The position numbers and the translations under genes were made by a program. DNA of 64,000 nucleotides from Alphaproteobacteria bacterium (lineage in GTDB: Bacteria > Pseudomonadota > Alphaproteobacteria > Geminicoccales > Geminicoccaceae): NCBI GenBank assembly GCA_026990035.1, contig JALSIM010000004.1:1-64000 (forward strand). Direction: 5' to 3'. Each line of letters starts with the position of its first letter. Position 1 is the first letter of the stretch. The notes beneath the pieces were generated by a model. That model worked only from the letters and a program-made list of their open reading frames with translations, had not been told where the DNA came from and did not search any database. Below, piece by piece: positions 1 through 8,446 of the stretch.

Positions 1-410
1 AAAAAAAGCCGCCAAGCCCCGACAACGGAGCAACGACAACAATGAAACCAGCGAGAACCGCCGCAGAACCACTCCGGATTGCCGATCATGCCGCCAATCC
101 AGGCGTTTCCGGGGGTGTCCAGCTGGTCCTGCGGGACACCAAAGCCTACATTGGATAGTCGTCGGCGGAAAGGGGTAGCGCGTGGTTGCCTTCACGCATG
201 CGGGACGAGGGTCTTGCGGCCCTTGCCCGGGAGCCAGGAGATTATTATTGGGGCGGGCTTCTAAGCCCGCCCCTTTCTATGTAACGGCGACACAGGAGCC
301 CGTCTACATCATCGAAGTGAACAGCCGAACCACGGCACCGATGCCTGCAGCGCGGCCGTATAGTCGAACAATCTTACTCGTTCGTGCATCTGACGTTTAG
401 AGGGGCTTTG
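1..410. other. Window edge without a recognisable gene
   Basis: Several frames stay open for 50 to 60 codons at the very edge, so the 3' end of an outside plus-strand gene may lie here, but no frame stands out and I recognise no protein. The one clear structure is a terminator hairpin at 250-278. The stretch from 280 to 410 separates that terminator from the end of the minus-strand amidase gene, and I see nothing else in it. Confidence 0.5.
250..278 (+). terminator. Rho-independent terminator
   Basis: A perfect inverted repeat pairs 250-259 with 264-273 (GGGGCGGGCT with AGCCCGCCCC) around a four-base loop and is followed directly by TTTCT. The T-rich tail lies on the plus-strand side, so it should end a transcript entering from the left edge of the window. 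On the minus strand the hairpin is followed by AATAATAAT, so it is a poor terminator for the amidase operon that ends at 411. Confidence 0.7.
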
Positions 411-1178
411 CTATTCCCGCAAATCCTTCAACTGCGTACTCCGCATCTCCTCGGGGATCTGGCGGGCCGCCTCGAGATCGGCGATCAGCAGGGCCTCACC
501 GCGGGGGCCGGCCGATGCCGCCGGCTCGCCGTCGGGACCGGCGATCACTGAAAGCCCGGTATAGGCGAGATCCCCCTCCGCACCGCAATAGTTGCAATAG
601 GCCACCAGCAGATCGTTCTCGGCGGCGCGGGCCGGCACCAGGATGCGCGAGACGTGGCGATAGGGCTCCATGTTGGCGGTGGGCACCAGCACCACATCCA
701 CCGCCCGGCGCGCGAGCGCCCGGACATGCTCGGGGAACTCCACATCGTAGCAGACCAGAAGCCCGAAGCGATGGCCGGCGAAATCGAAATGGACATGGCC
801 CCCGCCCGGCGTGAAGAGGGCGTGTTCCACGGGACCGAAGCGCTGGAGCTTGCGGAACAGCGCGAGGGTGCCGCCGTCGGGTCCGATCGCCACGGCGCTG
901 TTGAACAGCCGCTCGCCTTCCTGCTCGGCGAAACCGGTGACGATGGCGATGCCGGTCTCGCGGGCGGTCTCGCGAACCCGGGCGAGACCCGGCCCGTCCA
1001 CCGGCTCGGCGAGATCGCGCAGCCGCTGCTTCTGGTTGTAGCCGGGCAGGAAAAGTTCGGGAAAGAGCAGCATGCCGGCGCCGAAGGCGGCGGCGGCGCG
1101 GGCGGTGCGGGCGATCACGGCCTGCGCCAGCGCGACATCCCCGGCCGGCGAGGGAGTCTGACAGAGGGCCAGTTTCAC
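411..1178 (-). CDS. Carbon-nitrogen hydrolase (nitrilase superfamily amidase)
   Basis: A 255-residue cytoplasmic amidase of the nitrilase superfamily. The Glu-Lys-Cys triad is visible: Glu41 in FPELFLPGYN, Lys110 in LFRKLQRFGP and Cys143 in LLVCYDVEFPEH. The start is GTG with GGAGGCGG eight bases upstream. It lies 49 bp downstream of the polyamine-binding protein gene in the same direction, so it is probably the last gene of the polyamine operon and may hydrolyse an amide or carbamoyl derivative of a polyamine or amino acid. It is shorter than typical N-carbamoylputrescine amidases (about 290 residues) and closer in size to R-amidase or aminovaleramidase-like enzymes. The substrate is not decided by the sequence. 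Confidence 0.88.
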   Translation of the reverse strand: MKLALCQTPSPAGDVALAQAVIARTARAAAAFGAGMLLFPELFLPGYNQKQRLRDLAEPVDGPGLARVRETARETGIAIVTGFAEQEGERLFNSAVAIGPDGGTLALFRKLQRFGPVEHALFTPGGGHVHFDFAGHRFGLLVCYDVEFPEHVRALARRAVDVVLVPTANMEPYRHVSRILVPARAAENDLLVAYCNYCGAEGDLAYTGLSVIAGPDGEPAASAGPRGEALLIADLEAARQIPEEMRSTQLKDLRE

Positions 1179-1227
1179 GGGCCGCCTCCGCGGGCAGCCC
1201 GGCCGCTGCGGCGGCCGGGCGGCGGGT

Positions 1228-2274
1228 TCACTTCAGGAGGTTGGTCCAGATCCGGTCGTAGAAGCGCACCACCTCGGGCGGACAGGGCGGCACGAATTCC
1301 GGGGCCGGGGCGTCGGCCGGCGGGTTGAGCTCGGGAGCCTCGGCCAGGATCGGATCGAGCCAGGGCTCCACGCCCTCGATGCCCGAGGCGTAGCGGGCGA
1401 AGTTGCTGAGTGCCGCGGCGTTTTCCGGCTCCATCATGAAGTTCATGAACAGCAGCGCATTGTCGTAGTTGGGGGCGTCCTTGAGGACCACGATATTGTC
1501 CATCCAGCCGGTGAAGCCCTCGCGCGGATAGGCGTATTCGAGGCTCGGCTTTTCCAGCCGTGCACGGAGCCCGTAGCCGTTCCAGATCATGCCGGCGGCG
1601 GCATCGCCCGAGACCAGCACCTCCTTGGCCCCGTCGGAATTGAAGCCGAGCCAGTGCTTCTTGGCCCCCAGCAGGAGGTCGTTGAGGGCCTTGAGCTGCT
1701 CGGGATCGTCGTTGCAGCGGGGAAAGCCGAGATAGCGGAGCCCGGCATTGAGGACATCGTTGACGTCCTTGAGCATGTTGATCCGCCCCGACAGCGCGGC
1801 GGGCGGATCGAAGAGGATGGCGAGGGTGTCGATATCGCCCTCGTAGACCTCCCTGTCGACCATGAAGGAGGTCGTGCCCCACTGGTAGGGGATCGAGTAG
1901 TTGCGCCCCGGATCCCAGTAGACGTCGATCCAGGCCGGATCGACATTCCCGAAATTGGGCAGCCTGTTGGGCTCGCTCCGCTCCAGCAGCCCTTCCTCGA
2001 TCAGGATCTTGACCATGTAGTCGCCGGGCACGGCGATATCGTAGCCGGTCACTCCGGCCTTGAGGCGGGCCAGCAGGGTCTCGTTGGAATCGTAGGTATC
2101 CAGGGTGACTTCGACATCGTATTCCTTGGAGAACTTGTCGATCAGCTCCTGCGGCAGATAGTCGAACCAGTTGTAGATGTTGAGCTCGCCGGCGGCCTCG
2201 GCGCGGCCGCCGGCGATCGCGAGCAGCCCGACCAGCCCCAGAGCGGCGACGCCTCTGTGGAACCCTGCGTGCAT
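1228..2274 (-). CDS. potD: Polyamine ABC transporter, periplasmic binding protein
   Basis: A 348-residue extracellular solute-binding protein of the PotD/PotF family. After a signal peptide ending near AEA it begins GELNIYNWFDYLPQELIDKF, the usual opening of spermidine/putrescine receptors. I chose the ATG at 2274 because GGAGGGAGG stands just upstream; a GTG 21 bases further up overlaps the potI stop and has no better site. It follows potI directly and should deliver polyamine to PotH/PotI with PotA as ATPase. Whether it prefers putrescine (PotF-like) or spermidine (PotD-like) cannot be read here. Confidence 0.92.
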   Translation of the reverse strand: MHAGFHRGVAALGLVGLLAIAGGRAEAAGELNIYNWFDYLPQELIDKFSKEYDVEVTLDTYDSNETLLARLKAGVTGYDIAVPGDYMVKILIEEGLLERSEPNRLPNFGNVDPAWIDVYWDPGRNYSIPYQWGTTSFMVDREVYEGDIDTLAILFDPPAALSGRINMLKDVNDVLNAGLRYLGFPRCNDDPEQLKALNDLLLGAKKHWLGFNSDGAKEVLVSGDAAAGMIWNGYGLRARLEKPSLEYAYPREGFTGWMDNIVVLKDAPNYDNALLFMNFMMEPENAAALSNFARYASGIEGVEPWLDPILAEAPELNPPADAPAPEFVPPCPPEVVRFYDRIWTNLLK

Positions 2275-2291
2275 TCCTGCCTCCCTCCGTG

Positions 2292-3107
2292 TCACGGCTT
2301 GGCACCACCCCCCTCGCGGCCACGGCGGCCAATCACCCAGGAAGCGGTCACGAACAGTATCGAGACGCCGAGCATCATTGTCGAGACGGCGTTGATCTCC
2401 GGGGTGAAGCCGGTGCGCACCATGCCGTAGATCGCCAGCGGCAGGGTGGTGGCGCCGGGCCCGGCGACGAAGCTGGTGATGATGAAATCGTCCAGCGAGA
2501 TGATGAAGGCCAGCATGAAGCCGGCGAGGATGCCGGGGAACAGGAGCGGCAGCAGGACGTGGCGGAAGGCCTGCCAGCCGGTGGCGTAGAGATCGCGCGC
2601 CGCCTCCTCGTACCAGGGCTCGATGCCCTCGAGGCGCGCCGAGATCGGCAGATAGGCGAAGGGGATGCAGAACACGATATGGGCCAGGATCACGGTCCCG
2701 AGGCCGAGCCGGAAGCCGATCGCCAGGAAGAAGACGAGGGTCGCGACGGCGGTGATGATCTCCGGCACCATCAGCGGCAGGTTGATCAGCGCGAAGGCGA
2801 GATTGCGCTCGCGCAGCGCCCGTCCCCGCACCAGCGCGATCGCCGCCGCGGTGGCCATCACCGTCGCCGTGCTGGCGGCGGCCAGGGCCACGGTGAGGGA
2901 ATTCAGGGCCGCCGCCTGGATGACGGGATTGCCCACCGCCTTCAGGTACCAGGCGAGGCTGAAGCCGCCCCAGACGGTGATCGAGCGGATGGCGTTGAAG
3001 GAATAGATCGCCACCACGAGCATCGGCGCGTAGAGGATCACCATGCAGAGCAGGGTGACGAGACCGAAGCCCGGATAGTGGTAGAGCCGAAGCGGCCGTC
3101 CCCTCAT
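2292..3107 (-). CDS. potI: Polyamine ABC transporter permease PotI/PotC type
   Basis: A 271-residue inner-membrane permease with about six hydrophobic segments and the EAA loop near YEEAARDLYATGWQAF, where it would dock to PotA. The start is ATG at 3107 after GAGGGGGCGGGCG. The preceding DNA (3104-3151) is a remnant of a potH 3' end that overlaps this start by ATGA, as expected of an original potH-potI junction. The gene is now separated from intact potH by about 1 kb holding a NYN gene, so its expression relies on read-through or a promoter in the insert. Confidence 0.92.
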   Translation of the reverse strand: MRGRPLRLYHYPGFGLVTLLCMVILYAPMLVVAIYSFNAIRSITVWGGFSLAWYLKAVGNPVIQAAALNSLTVALAAASTATVMATAAAIALVRGRALRERNLAFALINLPLMVPEIITAVATLVFFLAIGFRLGLGTVILAHIVFCIPFAYLPISARLEGIEPWYEEAARDLYATGWQAFRHVLLPLLFPGILAGFMLAFIISLDDFIITSFVAGPGATTLPLAIYGMVRTGFTPEINAVSTMMLGVSILFVTASWVIGRRGREGGGAKP

Positions 3108-3149
3108 CGCCCGCCCCCTCGGGTCTTCTCCTGCTGGCGCAGGAAGGCC
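3063..3149. repeat. Direct repeat copy B of the potH/potI junction
   Basis: This stretch matches 4081-4167 in the same orientation. The first 36 bases (3063-3098) are identical to 4081-4116. The remaining 51 bases align without gaps but with scattered changes. It covers the last codons of a potH and the first codons of potI. Outside these limits the two copies lose similarity at once, which marks the edges of the segment carrying the NYN gene. Confidence 0.85.
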
Positions 3150-3151
3150 AT
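3104..3151 (-). pseudogene. Remnant of a potH 3' end
   Basis: The frame reads MAFLRQQEKTRGGGR followed by TGA, closely resembling the true PotH C terminus [14 protein letters not shown]. The stop overlaps the potI start codon as ATGA, exactly as at the intact junction at 4122-4125. It is best explained as the tail of a second, diverged potH allele left when the NYN segment entered. It is too short to be a working protein. It begins two bases after the NYN gene stop codon, at the edge of homology. Confidence 0.75.
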
Positions 3152-3153
3152 GC

Positions 3154-3951
3154 TCACGGTGCCCCTCCTCCGGGATCGGATCGGACCCGGCTCCTCGAGG
3201 ATGGACGAGGGCAGACGCTCCGCAGACCATCCACATGCTCTCGGAGTTCGGGGCGAATGGTCGCCCACATGGGATCGAGGACGACGTCGATCCCTTCACG
3301 GCGGGCGAGCTTCGCGGCGGGGACGAAATCGGAATCGCCTGCCACGAGCACGATTTGGTTCACCTGGCGCTTGAAGGCGAGCGATGCGATGTCGAGTCCG
3401 AGACGCATGTCGACGCCCTTCTGACGGAGATCGAGTTCGAAATCGGCGTCGGAAACGCTGGCGAGCGCCCGTTCCCCCCGGCTCAACGCGCGGATGACGG
3501 AAGGCCGCAGCCGCCAGGTGACCAGCGAATCGGGAAGCTCGCCGAGACGCAACGCCACCTTCCGCTTCTGCCGGAGCGACTCGTGGAAGGCCTCGCGCCA
3601 GCGGGCGACCTCGGTACGCCCCAGGTCGATCGGCTTCTTGGCAAGCGGCGTGTGTCCCTTCCAGCGCGCGGGAGGTGCGTCGTACACGAAGACCCGGTAC
3701 AGCCGCGCGGTACGTCGACCGTCGCCGTCCCGCAGGTGATCCAGAGCCAGACCGTGGAGCCGGCCGGCGGCCTCGTCCGGTGCCAGCTCGCCCCAGATGC
3801 AACGGGCGCGTCTGAGAAAGAACGCCGCATCGACGAGGACGGCCGCGGTGGTCGGGGAAAGATGGCGGAGAACGAATTCGCCCCAGGGTTCGGCGTCTCC
3901 CGGATATCCGAGGGAGCGCTTACTGCCTGGGGCGGATGGCGAATTCAACAT
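3154..3951 (-). CDS. NYN-domain (LabA/DUF88-like) putative RNase
   Basis: A 265-residue soluble protein with a NYN (PIN-like) nuclease fold. The N-terminal strand is AAVLVDAAFFLRR (Asp41). The conserved core KGVDMRLGLDIASLAF (Asp181, Asp187) is followed by NQIVLVAGDSDFVPAAKLAR (Asp206, Asp208) and IDVVLDPMW. These acidic residues are where the family binds metal and cleaves RNA. The start is ATG at 3951 with GGAGGGG ten bases upstream. Upstream DNA to 4035 is visibly richer in A and T than the neighbourhood. The gene sits inside a polyamine transport operon between two copies of the potH/potI junction, which suggests acquisition by recombination. The target is unknown. Confidence 0.85.
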   Translation of the reverse strand: MLNSPSAPGSKRSLGYPGDAEPWGEFVLRHLSPTTAAVLVDAAFFLRRARCIWGELAPDEAAGRLHGLALDHLRDGDGRRTARLYRVFVYDAPPARWKGHTPLAKKPIDLGRTEVARWREAFHESLRQKRKVALRLGELPDSLVTWRLRPSVIRALSRGERALASVSDADFELDLRQKGVDMRLGLDIASLAFKRQVNQIVLVAGDSDFVPAAKLARREGIDVVLDPMWATIRPELREHVDGLRSVCPRPSSRSRVRSDPGGGAP

Positions 3952-3986
3952 AGGCGCTGATCCCCTCCATGTCAACAAATCCGTGG

Positions 3987-4001
3987 CGTCATATGGTGAC
4001 G
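3987..4001. promoter_or_regulatory. Inverted repeat upstream of the NYN gene
   Basis: CGTCA-TATGG-TGACG is a perfect five-base inverted repeat lying 36 to 50 bases before the NYN start codon, in the AT-richer leader of the inserted segment. It could be an operator. No convincing -35/-10 pair is visible beside it. Confidence 0.3.
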
Positions 4002-4035
4002 TGACGGCACGCCGCCGACAATCGTCTGGATAAGA

Positions 4036-4125
4036 TTACTGTCGGGCCGAAGTGACGACAGGACACTCCTCCGCGCCGAAACCGAAGCCCGGATAGTGGT
4101 AGAGCCGAAGCGGCCGCGGTTTCAT
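4036..4125 (-). pseudogene. Truncated potI 5' end
   Basis: Directly after potH, and overlapping its stop as ATGA, the frame opens like potI ([15 protein letters not shown], versus MRGRPLRLYHYPGFG in the intact gene). It then leaves homology at 4080 and stops after 29 residues. It marks where potI was cut by the segment carrying the NYN gene. A six-base inverted repeat with an 11-base loop (CTGTCG at 4039-4044, CGACAG at 4056-4061) lies in the foreign tail. Confidence 0.8.
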
Positions 4126-4167
4126 CGCCCGCCTCCATGGGCCTTCCCCTGCTGGCGCACGAAGGCC
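4081..4167. repeat. Direct repeat copy A of the potH/potI junction
   Basis: Partner of 3063-3149. Bases 4081-4116 are identical to 3063-3098 and the rest is clearly homologous but diverged. This copy carries the true end of potH and the first 15 codons of a potI. About 930 bp with the NYN gene lie between the copies. No target-site duplication or terminal inverted repeat of a transposon is seen. Confidence 0.85.
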
Positions 4168-5042
4168 AGCAGCGCCAGCAGGACGATGGTCAAAAGGATG
4201 ATCGCCGCCGCCGAGCCGAAGGGCCAGTTCCTGGAGCTCTGGAACTGCAGGGCGATCAGATTGCCGACCATCAGGTTCTTGCCGCCGCCCAGCAGATCGG
4301 GGGCGATGAAGGCGCCGATGCCGGGGATGAACACCAGGAGACAGCCGGCGACGATCCCCGGCCGCACCACCGGCAGGACGACCTTCCGCAGGATCGTCCA
4401 GCGATCGGCGTAGAGATCGTAGGCGGCGTCCACGAGACGGAAATCGAAACGCTCGATGGCCGCGTAGACGGGCAGGACCATGAACGGGAGATAGCTGTAG
4501 AAGAGCCCGAGACCGACGGCGAAATCGGTGTAGGCGATCCGCAGCGGCGTCTCGATCAGACCGAGCCCCCGCAAGCCGGCGTTGATCGGCCCCTCGTCGC
4601 GGATCAGGAAGAGCATCGAGACGGTGCGGATCAGCAGATTGACCCAATAGGGCACGGTCACCAGCAGGAGCCAGGCTTGACGCCGCGAAGGCGGCCGGGT
4701 GGCGATGAAATAGGCGGTCGGCACACCGACCAGGAGACAGCTCGCGGTGGCCACCGCGGCGAGCAGGAAGGAGCGGGCGTAGATCTGCAGATAGGCCGGA
4801 TTGAAGGTCAGGCTCTCGTCGAACAGGTCCCGCTCGAACAGGAACTGCAGATAGGCGTCGGTGGAAAATTCCCGGACCACCCCGCCGTAGGTGCCCGGGG
4901 TGAGGAAGGAATAGACCAGCACGAAGCCCAGCGGCACCACCAGCAGCAGGAGGATGGTGGCGAGCGCCGGCAGCAGCAGCAGGCGTTGCAGGCGCGGCGG
5001 GGCCAGCGCCGAACCGCCCTCGAGCGCGCCGCCGGCCATCAT
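4122..5042 (-). CDS. potH: Polyamine ABC transporter permease PotH/PotB type
   Basis: A 306-residue inner-membrane permease with about six hydrophobic segments, starting from a short polar N terminus. The EAA-like loop lies near [19 protein letters not shown]. It pairs with PotI to form the channel. The start codon overlaps the potA stop (ATGATGG at 5042), so translation is coupled to potA. Its own stop overlaps the start of a truncated potI. The protein looks complete. Confidence 0.92.
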   Translation of the reverse strand: MMAGGALEGGSALAPPRLQRLLLLPALATILLLLVVPLGFVLVYSFLTPGTYGGVVREFSTDAYLQFLFERDLFDESLTFNPAYLQIYARSFLLAAVATASCLLVGVPTAYFIATRPPSRRQAWLLLVTVPYWVNLLIRTVSMLFLIRDEGPINAGLRGLGLIETPLRIAYTDFAVGLGLFYSYLPFMVLPVYAAIERFDFRLVDAAYDLYADRWTILRKVVLPVVRPGIVAGCLLVFIPGIGAFIAPDLLGGGKNLMVGNLIALQFQSSRNWPFGSAAAIILLTIVLLALLAFVRQQGKAHGGGR

Positions 5043-6148
5043 TCCTCCTCCGGCAGCAGGCGGGCCGCCGCCGGATCGAAGGCGATCCCCACCCGTTCCC
5101 CGCCGGCGTATCTCGTCGCCTCGCCGCCCGCGTTCTGCACCCGCACATCCACCGGCGGCCCGTCGTCGAGGCGCACCCGGTAGTCGGTGTCGGAGCCGAT
5201 GTAGACCAGCCGCTCGACGGTCCCCGAAAACACCGCCCGTGCATCCCCGGGTTCCACCAGACGCAGCCGCTCGGGGCGGATCGCCAGGGTGGCCCGCCCG
5301 CCGGCGGCGATCCCCTCGCCCGCCGCGACCCGGATGACGGCGCCGAAATCGGTGCGGCAGAGGGCCTCGCCCCCCTCCATCCGCTCGAGGGTGACGGGAA
5401 GGAAATTGCCCTGGCCGATGAACTCGGCGACGAAGCGGTTCTTCGGCCGATCGTAGATCTCCCGCGGGCTGCCCACCTGCTGCACCCGCCCCTCGGACAT
5501 CACCGCGATCTCGTCGCTCATGGTCAGCGCTTCCTCCTGATCGTGGGTGACGAACAGGAAGGTGATGCCGGTCTCCTCCTGGAGCTGCTTGAGCTCCACC
5601 CGCATCTCCTGGCGCAGCTTGAGATCGAGGGCGGAAAGCGGCTCGTCGAGCAGCAGCAGCTTCGGATGCGGCGCCAGCGCCCGGGCCAACGCCACCCGCT
5701 GCTGCTGACCGCCGGAGAGCTGCGCCGGCCGCCGGTCGGCGAGTCGTTCCAGCTTCACCAGAGCCAGCATCCGCCGCACGGTATCTTCGACCTCGGCCCG
5801 CGGCCGACCGAGCCGCCGGAGACCGAAGGCCACGTTCTCGGCCACCGTCATGTGCGGGAAGAGGGCGTAGTGCTGGAACACCGTGTTGACCGGCCGGCGG
5901 TTGGGCGGCAGGCGGCCGATATCCTCGCCGAACAGCAGGATGCGGCCGGCATCGGCCTGCTCGAAACCGGCGATCAGGCGGAGAAGCGTGGTCTTGCCGC
6001 AGCCCGAGGGACCGAGCAGGGTGAAGAAGGCGTTGTCGGCGATCTCCAGGGACACGCCCCCGAGCGCCTCCACCGCCTGCGCCCCGCTGCCGAAGCGCTT
6101 TCTCACCCCCTCGACGGTGATGGCGCTTTCTCGCCGCGACCGCCGCAC
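5039..6148 (-). CDS. potA: Polyamine ABC transporter ATPase
   Basis: A 369-residue ATPase of the PotA/CUT1 type. Walker A GPSGCGKT is at 46-53, with the signature [15 protein letters not shown], Walker [13 protein letters not shown] and the switch histidine in [10 protein letters not shown]. The C-terminal part (from about residue 250) is the TOBE regulatory domain. The start is GTG at 6148, preceded by a GGGGAGGGGGA stretch, the only sensible start before the first strand. It is the first gene of the polyamine operon. The 210 bp to the divergent chemoreceptor at 6359 must hold its promoter, but I see no clear consensus. Confidence 0.94.
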   Translation of the reverse strand: MRRSRRESAITVEGVRKRFGSGAQAVEALGGVSLEIADNAFFTLLGPSGCGKTTLLRLIAGFEQADAGRILLFGEDIGRLPPNRRPVNTVFQHYALFPHMTVAENVAFGLRRLGRPRAEVEDTVRRMLALVKLERLADRRPAQLSGGQQQRVALARALAPHPKLLLLDEPLSALDLKLRQEMRVELKQLQEETGITFLFVTHDQEEALTMSDEIAVMSEGRVQQVGSPREIYDRPKNRFVAEFIGQGNFLPVTLERMEGGEALCRTDFGAVIRVAAGEGIAAGGRATLAIRPERLRLVEPGDARAVFSGTVERLVYIGSDTDYRVRLDDGPPVDVRVQNAGGEATRYAGGERVGIAFDPAAARLLPEEE

Positions 6149-6358
6149 CGCGTCCCCCTCCCCGTCTGCCGCGGCGCAGTCAAGCAGAAGGCATCCGCTC
6201 CCTCAACCACCGCCGCCAGCGGCTCCGCGACCGGGTTTTTCGCATGATGGCGCATGAATCCCGGCTTTCCCCGCATACCGGAACATATTTTAGCCTTTTC
6301 TTAAAAGCCGGGACCTAGTGATCGCCGACCTCCGCAACCTTCGATGGAGTCGTGACAC

Positions 6359-8419
6359 ATGTCCCTGTTCGGCATCCGGGGCCGTCTCGTTCTCGGCATC
6401 GGCGTTCTCGCCTTCGGCATCTTCGCGGTCGTGCTGATCAGCCGCTGGGAGGTGGGCAATCTGGCCTCCGTGACCCGGCGTACGGTGGCCTTGCGGGTGC
6501 CGACCGCGGAAGCGAGCCGGGCGCTGGCGACCGAGATCAACGCCTCGCTGGCGGCGCTCAGGGGCTGGATGCTGACCGGCGATCCCGGACAGAAGACGGC
6601 CCGGGCTGCGGCCTGGGAGGGGATCGACCGCAACCTGGACGCGCTTCGCCGTGTCGCCGCCGATGCGGCGGAAACCGCGGCGGACTCGGTGCTGAACCGG
6701 CTGGAGACGGGCCTCACCGGGTTCCGCGAAGCCCAGGAACGGATCGAGGCCATCGCCCACACCCCGGAGGCGGAGCCCGCCCGCAAGCTGTTCGACGAAG
6801 AGGCGGCCCCCCGCGCCCGCGTCATTGCCGAGGCGATCACCCGCATGATCGATCTCGAGAAGACCATGCCGGCGACGCCCGCACGCAAGGATCTGCTGGG
6901 CACGATGGCCGATGTGCGCGGCAGCTTCGGCCTCGCCCTCGCCAACCTCCGGGCCTATCTGCTGACCGGCGAGGCCGGCTACCGCGAGGCCTTCGAAAAG
7001 CTGTGGCGGAAGAACGAGAGCCGCTTCGCCGATCTGTCGCGCAACCGCTCCCTGCTGAGCCCCGAGCAGCGCCGGGCCTTCGCGCGCCTCAAGGAGGCGC
7101 GTGCCGCCTTCGCGCCCCTGCCCGCGCGGATGTTCGAGATCCGCGGCTCCGAACGGTGGAACATGGCGAACTTCCTGCTCCGGACCGAGGCGATGCCGGC
7201 CGCCGACCGGATCCTCGATCTGCTGCTCGGTCCTCGGGGAGAAGATGGCGTCCGCGACGGGGACGGCGGTCTCGTCGCGGCCGAGCGCCGAGCCCTCGTC
7301 TCCGAAGCCACCGAGGCCGCCGAGCGGGCCGAATCCCTCATCCTGTCGCTGACGGTGATGCTCGCCCTGGCCGTTCTCGTTTCCCTCGCCACCGTGATCT
7401 TTCTCTCCCGTTCCATCGTCACCCCCATCACCCGGATGACGGCGGCCATGCGTGGCCTCGCCGAAGGCGATCTCGGGATCCGGGTGCCCGGGCTCGGCCG
7501 CCGCGACGAGATCGGGGCGATGGCGGAGGCGCTCGAGGTGTTCAAACGCAACGCCGGCGATCTCCGGCGCAAGGTACGCCTCGGCGAGCTGGCGGTGGCC
7601 TTCGGCGACCGGGTCGGCGAGGTGGTGGAGGCGGTGGCCCGTTTCGCCGAGGAGATGCGGCGGGAAGCCGAAAACATGACCGGCCGGGCCACCGATACCA
7701 GCGCCCGCACCCGGAGCGTCGCCGACGCCTCGAAGGCGGCCGCCGGTAATGTCCAGACGGTGGCCGCCGCCGCCGAGGAGCTGGCCGCCGCGGTGGCCGA
7801 GATCGGTCGGCAGATGGCCCGATCGGCGGAAATCGCCGGGCGCACCGCCCGGGAGGCCGAGGACACCAACGGCAAGATCGCCGGGCTGGCCGAGGCCGCC
7901 GAGGAGATCGGCCGGGTGGTGGAGCTGATCAACGACATCGCCGAGCAGACCAATCTCCTGGCCCTCAACGCGACCATCGAGGCGGCCCGGGCCGGCGAGG
8001 CCGGCAAGGGTTTCTCGGTGGTCGCCGGTGAGGTCAAGAACCTCGCGAACCAGACCGCCAAGGCGACCCAGGACATCGCCGCCCGCATCGCCGGCATGCA
8101 GGAGGCCTCCCGCTCCAGCGTCGGCGCCATCGCCACCATCCGCGAGAGCATCCTGGAGGTCAACGAGATCACCTCCACCATCGCCGCGGCGGTGGAGGAG
8201 CAGCGGGCGGCGACCGAGGAGATCGCCCGTGGCGCCGATCTCGCCGCCTCGGGAACCCGTACCGTCGACGGCCATATCGGCGAGATCGGGGACGCCACCC
8301 GCGATACCGGCGAAGGCGCCGAGCAGCTCCTCGCCATCGCCCGCGAGCTCGCCGAACAGTCCGAAACCCTGCACCGGGAGATGCGAACCTTCCTCGAGGA
8401 GGCGCGCCGGGCGGCCTGA
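6359..8419 (+). CDS. Methyl-accepting chemotaxis protein, membrane-bound
   Basis: A 686-residue chemoreceptor. A transmembrane helix at about residues 8-28 is followed by a long helical periplasmic region of nearly 300 residues, which fits a helical-bimodular (HBM) sensor. A second membrane helix lies at about 324-345, then HAMP (from SIVTPITRMTAAM) and the signalling domain with the hairpin tip EQTNLLALNATIEAARAGEA. The ligand is unknown; HBM receptors often sense organic acids or amines. No che genes are in the window, so it must signal to a distant array. It starts at ATG with GGAG upstream and is divergent from potA. Confidence 0.92.
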   Translation: MSLFGIRGRLVLGIGVLAFGIFAVVLISRWEVGNLASVTRRTVALRVPTAEASRALATEINASLAALRGWMLTGDPGQKTARAAAWEGIDRNLDALRRVAADAAETAADSVLNRLETGLTGFREAQERIEAIAHTPEAEPARKLFDEEAAPRARVIAEAITRMIDLEKTMPATPARKDLLGTMADVRGSFGLALANLRAYLLTGEAGYREAFEKLWRKNESRFADLSRNRSLLSPEQRRAFARLKEARAAFAPLPARMFEIRGSERWNMANFLLRTEAMPAADRILDLLLGPRGEDGVRDGDGGLVAAERRALVSEATEAAERAESLILSLTVMLALAVLVSLATVIFLSRSIVTPITRMTAAMRGLAEGDLGIRVPGLGRRDEIGAMAEALEVFKRNAGDLRRKVRLGELAVAFGDRVGEVVEAVARFAEEMRREAENMTGRATDTSARTRSVADASKAAAGNVQTVAAAAEELAAAVAEIGRQMARSAEIAGRTAREAEDTNGKIAGLAEAAEEIGRVVELINDIAEQTNLLALNATIEAARAGEAGKGFSVVAGEVKNLANQTAKATQDIAARIAGMQEASRSSVGAIATIRESILEVNEITSTIAAAVEEQRAATEEIARGADLAASGTRTVDGHIGEIGDATRDTGEGAEQLLAIARELAEQSETLHREMRTFLEEARRAA

Positions 8420-8446
8420 ATGCGGCGGCCGGGGACCCTCGCGATC

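Noticed and set aside
3-158. The 3' end of a gene entering from the left
   Set aside because: Two frames are open at the edge with similar quality and neither gives a recognisable sequence. It remains possible but is not supported.
182-400. A 72-codon plus-strand open frame near the left edge
   Set aside because: It runs straight through the terminator hairpin at 250-278, has no ribosome site and no recognisable protein.
2272-2295. GTG at 2295 as the start of the polyamine-binding protein
   Set aside because: The ATG at 2274 has GGAGGGAGG just upstream and gives a normal signal peptide; the GTG overlaps the potI stop.
3063-4167. An insertion sequence as the cause of the NYN insertion
   Set aside because: There is no transposase, no terminal inverted repeat and no short target duplication. 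The flanks are host gene pieces that have diverged from each other.
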